A stretch of 64,000 nucleotides of DNA from positions 1,902,501 through 1,966,500 of the forward strand of contig NZ_LR813084.1 in assembly GCF_903815225.1 (NCBI RefSeq). The letters are read 5' to 3'. Shown one piece after another: positions 58,214-64,000 of the stretch. The position numbers and the translations under genes were made by a program. Under the pieces are notes generated by a model that was given only the letters and a program-made list of their open reading frames with translations, was not told the DNA's origin and searched no databases. Each line of letters opens with the position of its first letter. Positions within the stretch are counted from its first letter, which is position 1. Source of the stretch: Delftia tsuruhatensis (GTDB lineage Bacteria; Pseudomonadota; Gammaproteobacteria; Burkholderiales; Burkholderiaceae_C).

Positions 58214-59611
58214 ATGGGTTGGCGAGGTTTTCGCTTGTTGGCGTCCCAGATCGCGGGCGCATTGCTGGGGTGGTGGCTGTGGAATGCCTTGGCGGCTTCA
58301 GGCCCCGGCGTGGCGGCACAGGCCGTTGCGGCCCTGGCGGGGGCTTTTGTCGCCGGCTGGATATGGTGGCTGGTGGACAGCTGGAATGCCATGCGCCTGC
58401 TGTCCTGGCTGCGCCAGTCGGAGCTGACGGAAGCGCCCGAGCTTGCGGGCATCTGGGGCGAGGCCAGTGTGCGCATGCGCCGCTGGCTGCGCCAAAGCGT
58501 GCAGCAGGTGCAGCAGGGCGACCAGCGGCTCAACGACATCCTCTCGGCCCTGCAGGCCAGTCCCAATGGCGTGGTCCTGCTCGATGCCGAGGGACGCATC
58601 GAATGGTGCAACCAGATTGCGGCGCGGCAGTTCGGTTTCGATGCCGAACGCGACCTGCTGCAAAGCATAGGCAACCTGGTGCGCGATCCCGAGTTCAGCG
58701 CCTACTTCGCCACCCAGGATTTCTCGCGCGACCTGGTGATGCAAGGGCGTGAAAGCACGGCCTCGCGACCGGTCAAGCTGTCGGTGCAACTGTACGGCTA
58801 TGGCGAGGGACGCAAGCTGCTGCTGGCGCGCGACGTCACGGCGCTGGAGCAGGCCGAGGCCATGCGCCGCGACTTCGTGGCCAACGTCTCGCACGAGATC
58901 CGCACGCCCCTGACCGTGCTCGTCGGCTTCGTCGAGACGCTGCAGAACCTTCCGTTGGAGCCCGACGAGCGCAATCGCTACCTGGGCCTGATGGCCCAGC
59001 AGGCCGAGCGCATGCAGCACCTGGTCGAGGATCTGCTGGCCCTGTCCCGACTGGAGGGAAGCCCGCTGCCCGGCAACAACGAATGGGTGCCCGTGGCACA
59101 GCTCATGCAGCGCTGCGAGAACGAGGCGCGCGGACTGTCGGCCATGCTCACGCGCAAGCAGTCCATGCCGCACGACCTGAGCTTTCCTTCGGCACAACTG
59201 CTGGCCGAAGCGGGCGAGGTGGCCGGGGCCAGCGCCGAGCTGCAAAGCGCCTTCTCCAACCTGTTGGCCAATGCCATGCGCTACACGCCCGCAGGCGGGC
59301 GCATCGAAGTGCGCTGGGAGACACTGCCCGACGGCTCGGCACGCTTTGCGGTGCAGGATTCGGGGCCGGGCATCGAGCCCAAGCATCTGGCGCGGCTGAC
59401 CGAGCGCTTCTACCGTGTGGACCGCAGCCGCTCGCGTGATACGGGTGGTACGGGACTGGGGCTGGCCATCGTCAAGCATGTGCTGCAGCGGCATGGTGCC
59501 AAGCTGGGTATCACCAGTACACCGGGGCAGGGGTCGGAATTCTCGGTGACCTTTCCGTCCAGCCGTGTGCGCCCTGCCGCGCCTGCAGCACGCGAAAGCC
59601 GCGCCGCATAG
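58214..59611 (+). CDS. phoR: Phosphate regulon sensor histidine kinase PhoR
   Basis: A 465-residue kinase with two N-terminal membrane helices (about 8-26 and 35-56), a PAS domain (about 110-205), H-box FVANVSHEIRTPLT with His227, and an ATPase domain with NLLANAMRYTP, DSGPGIEP and GGTGLGLAIVKH. It lacks a large periplasmic loop, in line with sensing through PhoU/PstSCAB. ATG 58214 has AAGG 8 bases upstream; the earlier in-frame ATG lacks a site. Confidence 0.96.
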   Translation: MGWRGFRLLASQIAGALLGWWLWNALAASGPGVAAQAVAALAGAFVAGWIWWLVDSWNAMRLLSWLRQSELTEAPELAGIWGEASVRMRRWLRQSVQQVQQGDQRLNDILSALQASPNGVVLLDAEGRIEWCNQIAARQFGFDAERDLLQSIGNLVRDPEFSAYFATQDFSRDLVMQGRESTASRPVKLSVQLYGYGEGRKLLLARDVTALEQAEAMRRDFVANVSHEIRTPLTVLVGFVETLQNLPLEPDERNRYLGLMAQQAERMQHLVEDLLALSRLEGSPLPGNNEWVPVAQLMQRCENEARGLSAMLTRKQSMPHDLSFPSAQLLAEAGEVAGASAELQSAFSNLLANAMRYTPAGGRIEVRWETLPDGSARFAVQDSGPGIEPKHLARLTERFYRVDRSRSRDTGGTGLGLAIVKHVLQRHGAKLGITSTPGQGSEFSVTFPSSRVRPAAPAARESRAA

Positions 59612-59613
59612 TG

Positions 59614-59637
59614 CCTGTCCCTGTTCCTGTCCCTGTC
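59614..59637. repeat. Short tandem hexamer repeat after phoR
   Basis: Four units CCTGTC/CCTGTT/CCTGTC/CCTGTC just past the phoR stop, enclosed by GTGCC (59611-59615) and GGCAC (59640-59644). It lies between convergent genes and could be length-variable. Confidence 0.55.
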
Positions 59638-59647
59638 CCGGCACCGC

Positions 59648-61012
59648 TCAGCGGCCGGTGACCTTGCGCACGATGGCGCTGAACACCAGGGCCGTCACCA
59701 GCAAGGCGCAGGCGCTGCTGGCCCAGAAAGGGGCCGGAGTGCCAGGGTGCAGCCAGGTGGGCAGCGCCAGTTCCGCACCATAGGCCAGCCAGTACCCGCC
59801 TGCCAGCCCGCCACCCCACAGCAGCAGGCAGTAGATCACCAGGGGTGCCACCGTGATGCGGTAGCAGCGCAGCACGAAGATGCAGAAGGTCTGTATCGCA
59901 TCGGCCACGTGATAGGCCGCGACCCAGGCCAGCAGGCTGGCGGTAATGGCCACCACCTCGGGATTGCTGCTGTAGATGCGGGCCAGGCCCGCGCGCGACA
60001 GGAACAGCAATGAAGCCAGCAGCACCCCTGCCAGGGCCGCGAGCCGCCAGCCCATGGTCACCAGGCGTCGTGCCATGACTTCGTCGCCAGCGCCGCGCCA
60101 GTAGCTGACACGTGCACTGGTGGCGATGGCCAGCGACAGCGGCACCATGTAGCACAGGGCGGCCAGGTTGGCGGCGATCTGGTGGCTGGCCGAGGCCAGG
60201 GTTCCCTGGCGGGCCACGAACAGGGCCATCAGCGTGAAGGAGGTCACCTCGACCAGGATGGCCAGGCCTGCGGGCACGCCCAGGCGGGCGAACTGGGCAA
60301 GCTGGCGCCAGTCCGGCGCCTCCATGCGCCGCCACAGCGCCAGTGGCGCGTACAGCGCCTTGCCGCGCACCAAGGCCATGGCCAGGGCCACCATGGCGTA
60401 GTTCACCACCAGCGTGGCCCAGGCGCAGCCTTCAGCCCCCAGGGCGGGCAGGCCGGCGCCGCCGAAGGCCAGCCAGATCGACAGCGGAATCTTCAGCAGC
60501 AGCGACAGCATCTGCAGCCAGGTCACCAGCAGGGGATGGCCCAGCGCCTGGTTCAAGGTGCTGTAGATGCGAAACAGCAAGGCGGCCGGCAGGCTCCAGG
60601 CCAGCACGTACAGATAGGCACGCACTTCGATCTGCAGGTCTGGCGGCACGTCGGCCCAGTGCAGCAGTGCACCTGGACACAACAGCACCCCCATGCCCGG
60701 CACGCAGACGGTGGCCAGCAGATACATGGACTGGCGCAGGGTGCGGCCGATGGCCTGCGGCTGCCCCGCGCCACGCTGCTCGGCCCACAGCGGAAGCAGG
60801 GCCTGGAAGATGCCCATCAGCGACACATAGACGCTCACGAAGATGGCCGATCCCACGGACAGCGCGGCCAGCGCGCCCTCGGAGTAGCGGCCCGCCACGA
60901 TGGTGTCGGTCACGCCGAAGGCCATCACGGCCAGTTGCCCCGCCAGCACGGTCAGTGCGTGCTGGGCAATCGTGCGACTCTCCCCCGGCTGCGCGTGCGC
61001 GGGCTGGCTCAT
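59648..61012 (-). CDS. MATE-family multidrug/metabolite exporter
   Basis: A 454-residue inner-membrane protein with 12 predicted helices in two similar halves. The N-terminal VMAFGVTDTIVAGRYSEGAL and second-half FTLMALFVARQGTLASASHQ match NorM/MATE signatures. Substrate unknown. ATG 61012 overlaps the stop of the upstream glycosyltransferase gene (ATGA), so both are translated from one transcript. Longer in-frame starts would run through that gene and are rejected. Confidence 0.88.
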   Translation of the reverse strand: MSQPAHAQPGESRTIAQHALTVLAGQLAVMAFGVTDTIVAGRYSEGALAALSVGSAIFVSVYVSLMGIFQALLPLWAEQRGAGQPQAIGRTLRQSMYLLATVCVPGMGVLLCPGALLHWADVPPDLQIEVRAYLYVLAWSLPAALLFRIYSTLNQALGHPLLVTWLQMLSLLLKIPLSIWLAFGGAGLPALGAEGCAWATLVVNYAMVALAMALVRGKALYAPLALWRRMEAPDWRQLAQFARLGVPAGLAILVEVTSFTLMALFVARQGTLASASHQIAANLAALCYMVPLSLAIATSARVSYWRGAGDEVMARRLVTMGWRLAALAGVLLASLLFLSRAGLARIYSSNPEVVAITASLLAWVAAYHVADAIQTFCIFVLRCYRITVAPLVIYCLLLWGGGLAGGYWLAYGAELALPTWLHPGTPAPFWASSACALLVTALVFSAIVRKVTGR

Positions 61013-62748
61013 GGCCTGCCCTGGACGCCGTTCGCTTCGGGCTTGCGTTTGAGAATCAGCAGGAAATCCTTGCGATCGGTGGGGCGTACCACCCGGTCCG
61101 TGATCTCCCATTCATCCCGCAGGCGTGCGCTGTGCGGGTCCAGCCAGGTTTCTTCCTCGGCCACCATCCAGTCGCAGCGCGCGGCCCCTGCCATGCTCAG
61201 GCGCTGCGTGTCGAGGTTGCCGTAGTAGCGCAGCGCCGCGATGTGGGCACGTGGCAGGCCGTAGGTCTGCACGCAATCGTCGTCCTTGGGCAGCTTGAGC
61301 AGCACCTGGCGGATCTGCGGCTCGAAGCTGCGCGCATGGTCCAGCAGCGGCAACCACAGCGTCATCAGCAGCAGCCAGGCCAGTGTGGTGCCGCTGGCCG
61401 GCAACACCAGGCTTTTCCAGATGGCAGCGCGGTTGCGCGAGGTGCGCCAGGCCACGAGCACGCACCAGGCGGCAGTGGCCGCCACGGCGATCAGAAAGGC
61501 CGTCAGCGAGAACTCGTGGACGAACTGGGGCGCCAGCCGCGCCACGTTGGCGGCCGGCTTGGCGGGCAAGCCGGTCTGCATCGACACCCAGATCACCCAG
61601 ATGCCGATGGCGGCGGCGCTGAAGAACAGCAGTGTGAACCAATCGATCAACGCGCTGATGCTGCGGCGCAGCGTGGGCAGGGCGAAGGCCGCCAGCGTGG
61701 CAACGGCCGGCAGGCCCAGCAGCAGGGCGCGGTCCGCGGGCAGGGTGCTCAGGGAGGCTGCCACTGGGATGGCGGCAAACCACAGCGGCAGGGCCAGATG
61801 GGGGTATTGCCGGGGTTTGGCGATCTGCCGGCGCCAGACCCACAGCGTCCACAGGGCCAGCGGCCAGGCGGGCCAGATGAACCACAGCTGCAACCGGACC
61901 AGGCTTTGCCACTCCTTGGCCGTGCCGCTGTCCACCAGGCGCCAGGCCCACTGGTCCAGCCACCAGCACAACAAGGCCGCCAGTGCCGCCGTGGCCAGCC
62001 ACAGGGCCGTCCAGGTGCGCGCGGCCCGGGGTTGCGGCGCGGGTTCGTCACCCCAGGTGCGAGAAAAACATGCCATGGCCGCGCCGCCCAGGCCGAACAG
62101 CGTGGCCACGGTGGGGGCGCCGCTCAAGGCCAGGCCGGGCAGGCCCAGCAGCAAGGCCAGGACAGCGGTGCGGCCGTGATAGGGCATGGCGGCTGCGGCA
62201 AAGAACAGCAGGGCCGCGCAGCCCAGCTGTGTCACATAGCTGGTGGTCTCGTGCGACAGCTGGGCCAGGCCCAGGCAGGCCACCAGGGCCAGCAGGCCGC
62301 CATCGGCCATGGCACGTGCATAGTCCGTGGGCTGTGCCTCTCCGCCAAACGCAAAGGCGACCGGGCGCGCGCCAGGGGTGCGCGCCAGGTAGTACACCCC
62401 CCACCAGGTGGCCATCAAGGTGATCACCAGCATGGCCGCGAAAGGCAGGCGCACCGCCATCTCGGGGTGCAACCAGGAGGGGGCGCCCTGCAGCGCCAGC
62501 GCGCCCAGCCAGTACGACAGCAGGCCTTCGGACTCCGGCAGCAGACCTGCCATGCGTGGCGCCAGCCACGAGGTGTGGCCCAGGGCGAGCTCCCGCATAT
62601 AGCCAAAGGCCTCCATGTCGGCCATGCGCCAGGGGCTGCGCCCGACGTAGCCGGGCACGACATAGGCCAGGCACAGCAGCAGCAGCGACCAGCGCGGCAG
62701 GCGGCGCACGGCGCTTTGGGCAACGATGGCGGGAGTGGGTTGGTTCAC
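61009..62748 (-). CDS. ArnT-like membrane glycosyltransferase
   Basis: A 579-residue protein with about 12 membrane helices and a small C-terminal soluble domain (about 500-579, TYGLPRAHIAALRYYGNL). The first loop has ADMEAFGYMRELALG, an acidic pattern seen in GT83/PMT-type enzymes that use polyprenyl-phosphate sugars. It may modify lipid A or another envelope glycan; the sugar is unknown. GTG 62748 is the best start near the first helix; an ATG at 62868 would overlap the rpmE terminator region. No ribosome site is clear. Confidence 0.78.
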   Translation of the reverse strand: MNQPTPAIVAQSAVRRLPRWSLLLLCLAYVVPGYVGRSPWRMADMEAFGYMRELALGHTSWLAPRMAGLLPESEGLLSYWLGALALQGAPSWLHPEMAVRLPFAAMLVITLMATWWGVYYLARTPGARPVAFAFGGEAQPTDYARAMADGGLLALVACLGLAQLSHETTSYVTQLGCAALLFFAAAAMPYHGRTAVLALLLGLPGLALSGAPTVATLFGLGGAAMACFSRTWGDEPAPQPRAARTWTALWLATAALAALLCWWLDQWAWRLVDSGTAKEWQSLVRLQLWFIWPAWPLALWTLWVWRRQIAKPRQYPHLALPLWFAAIPVAASLSTLPADRALLLGLPAVATLAAFALPTLRRSISALIDWFTLLFFSAAAIGIWVIWVSMQTGLPAKPAANVARLAPQFVHEFSLTAFLIAVAATAAWCVLVAWRTSRNRAAIWKSLVLPASGTTLAWLLLMTLWLPLLDHARSFEPQIRQVLLKLPKDDDCVQTYGLPRAHIAALRYYGNLDTQRLSMAGAARCDWMVAEEETWLDPHSARLRDEWEITDRVVRPTDRKDFLLILKRKPEANGVQGRP

Positions 62749-62854
62749 GCGGAAGAACTTTCGGCCAGGGACCGCGCAAGAATACGCGAAGCAAGGCCCC
62801 TGAAAAGCCTGGAGAGCGACGGGCCGGCATGGATTGGCCGGGGCGGACAAGACA

Positions 62855-62895
62855 CGAACAAAACACAAAGGGCAGCCCGGTTGCCCGGGCTGCCC
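62855..62895 (-). terminator. Terminator of rpmE
   Basis: Minus strand GGGCAGCCCGG-gcaa-CCGGGCTGCCC (11 bp, 62895-62870), followed by TTTGTGTTTTGTTC. Confidence 0.9.
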
Positions 62896-62916
62896 TCTGG
62901 TCGGGAGAAGCTGGAT

Positions 62917-63162
62917 TTACTTCTTGCCGAAACGGTTGCGGAAGCGCTCGACGCGGCCGCCCATGTTGTCCACCGACTTTTGCGTGCCGGTGTAGAAGGG
63001 GTGCGACTCGGACGAGGTGTCCAGCTTGAACAGGGGGTATTCCTTGCCTTCGAAGGTCTCGGTTTCCTTCGTGTTCACGCAGGAGCGGGTCACGAACTTG
63101 AAGCCGTTGGACAGGTCCACGAACAGAACTTCGCGGTAGTTGGGGTGGATGCCTTCTTTCAT
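62917..63162 (-). CDS. rpmE: 50S ribosomal protein L31, type B
   Basis: An 81-residue protein with [16 protein letters not shown] and [24 protein letters not shown]. It lacks the CxxC zinc ribbon of type A L31 (only one Cys), so it is the zinc-independent paralogue (often called rpmE2/ykgM). GGAAAG precedes ATG 63162. In other bacteria the C-minus form is induced under zinc limitation by Zur; I see no obvious Zur box in 63163-63276. Confidence 0.96.
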   Translation of the reverse strand: MKEGIHPNYREVLFVDLSNGFKFVTRSCVNTKETETFEGKEYPLFKLDTSSESHPFYTGTQKSVDNMGGRVERFRNRFGKK

Positions 63163-63276
63163 GATCTTTCCTTCTGATGCAAGTGCGGTAGCCGTGCCTG
63201 ACCCGCTGCAACCCTTGTAGCGGTTCAAATCAAGCGTACTTTCCGCAAGAAAAAGCTCTGCATTATCGCATGACGA

Positions 63277-64000
63277 TCACTTCCGTGCCAAGCGAGCGGG
63301 CCTGGGACCGGTGTAGGCGGCACGTGGTCGGATGATCTGCCGCGTGGCGCGCTGCTCCTGTGCCTGGGCCAGCCAGCCGGCGCAGCGGCCCAGCGCGAAC
63401 AGTCCGAAGGCACTGCCCGGCGGCAGCCGCAGGTGCCTGCGCACGGCCACCAGTGCGAAATCCACCGAGGGCGCCTGCCCTGTCAATGTCATCACCTGAG
63501 CGGCCAGGGCTGCTGCCGTGCTGTGCCCTGGCAGCATGTCGAGCAGCAGCGCCGCGCGCACGTCGCCTTCGAGGTAGAGGTCGTGGCCGAAGCCGGGCAG
63601 GGATTCTCCACGCGCCAGACGCTGGTGCAGCCGTGCCGGAGTGTCCACCTCGCCCAATTCGTCGCAGAGTGCCTCGACGCGTGCGGTGGTGCCGCCATGG
63701 CGCCCGCCTGTCAACGCGGCCAGTCCGCCCACCACGGCGGCGCGCAGGCTTGCTCCTGTGGATGCCACGCAGCGCGCGGTAAAGCCGGAGGCATTGAGTT
63801 CATGGTCCGCGCACAGCACCAGGGCCGCTCGCACCAGGTCGGCTCCCCGCGCATCCAGCCCCCAGGTGCGTGCGCACTGCAGATGGATCGGGGCCGGGTC
63901 TGGCGCCGTGCCCAGCAGGCACGCGGCGAGCAGGCGCAAAAGCGCGCCGCAGCCGGCCGCCAGCCGCTCGGGCGACTGCTGCCAGGCGGCCGTGGCCGTG
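63277..64000 (-). CDS. Citrate-synthase-family protein, 3' part (gene runs off the window)
   Basis: The C-terminal 240 residues are visible; the frame stays open to base 64000. Family blocks ADHELNASGFTARCVASTGA and GLAALTGGRHGG are present. The usual GFGHRVY motif reads GFGHDLYLEGD, so the family Arg is replaced. This suggests a divergent citrate/2-methylcitrate synthase-like enzyme rather than the housekeeping GltA. No 5' end is available to judge further domains. Confidence 0.85.
   Translation of the reverse strand, partial: TATAAWQQSPERLAAGCGALLRLLAACLLGTAPDPAPIHLQCARTWGLDARGADLVRAALVLCADHELNASGFTARCVASTGASLRAAVVGGLAALTGGRHGGTTARVEALCDELGEVDTPARLHQRLARGESLPGFGHDLYLEGDVRAALLLDMLPGHSTAAALAAQVMTLTGQAPSVDFALVAVRRHLRLPPGSAFGLFALGRCAGWLAQAQEQRATRQIIRPRAAYTGPRPARLARK

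Noticed and set aside
60343..63177. A long plus-strand open frame opposite the MATE and ArnT-like genes
   Set aside because: Composition is Gln/Gly/Ala/Arg-rich without domains, while the minus strand encodes clear membrane proteins and rpmE.
63163..63276. A Zur operator before the zinc-free rpmE
   Set aside because: No convincing Zur-type palindrome is visible.

Overview
The window is a GC-rich, gene-dense piece of a betaproteobacterial chromosome. Gene order and protein sequence point to Burkholderiales, family Comamonadaceae (Delftia/Comamonas/Acidovorax type); this placement is an inference from gene content, not a database match. Almost all of it is conserved core genome. I see no insertion sequence, prophage, CRISPR array or integrated island.

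Layout. 1-2.2 kb: the 5' part of glyA behind a ZTP (pfl) riboswitch, and a membrane-anchored lytic transglycosylase, both on the minus strand. 2.2-2.8 kb: a non-coding stretch with a clear minus-strand promoter, an unusually early terminator, and on the plus strand six consecutive stem-loops that look like an undescribed structured RNA. 2.8-9.4 kb: a giant AsmA-like DUF748 protein and a DUF349 protein. 9.4-10.3 kb: four near-identical tRNA-Leu(CAG) genes on the minus strand, three followed by copies of the same terminator. 10.3-17.5 kb: rnr, nnr, a MASE1-GGDEF diguanylate cyclase and a DadA-like oxidoreductase. 17.8-33.1 kb: the large translation and envelope cluster rpsB-tsf-pyrH-frr-uppS-cdsA-dxr-rseP-bamA-skp-lpxD-fabZ-lpxA-lpxB-rnhB followed by a SpoU methyltransferase, mostly with overlapping or closely spaced genes. 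33.3-38.9 kb: carA-carB, greA with a terminator-containing leader, and a DUF4149 protein. 39-45.4 kb: a glycosyltransferase-like gene and yhbY (minus strand), divergent from rlmE-ftsH-folP-glmM.

45.4-59.6 kb: a GGDEF/EAL protein, then a complete phosphate and polyphosphate locus: a short Ppx-like protein, ppk1, a full-length ppx, and pstS-pstC-pstA-pstB-phoU-phoB-phoR. Pho boxes with identical geometry (two 7-bp half sites 11 bp apart, then 10 bp to a -10 element) precede ppk, ppx and pstS. The sequence therefore suggests that polyphosphate synthesis, polyphosphate hydrolysis and high-affinity phosphate uptake are one PhoB regulon. 59.6-64 kb: a MATE transporter overlapping an ArnT-like membrane glycosyltransferase, rpmE (type B, zinc-free L31) and the 3' part of a citrate-synthase-family gene, all on the minus strand.

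The most interesting signals are regulatory rather than coding: the orphan stem-loop array at 2.4-2.64 kb, the three matched Pho boxes (one of which overlaps the first possible ATG of ppk and so moves its start), a possible start-codon switch in the glyA riboswitch, a GraL-like short transcript before greA, a heat-shock-like promoter before ftsH, and AT-rich repeats, one of them inside lpxB.
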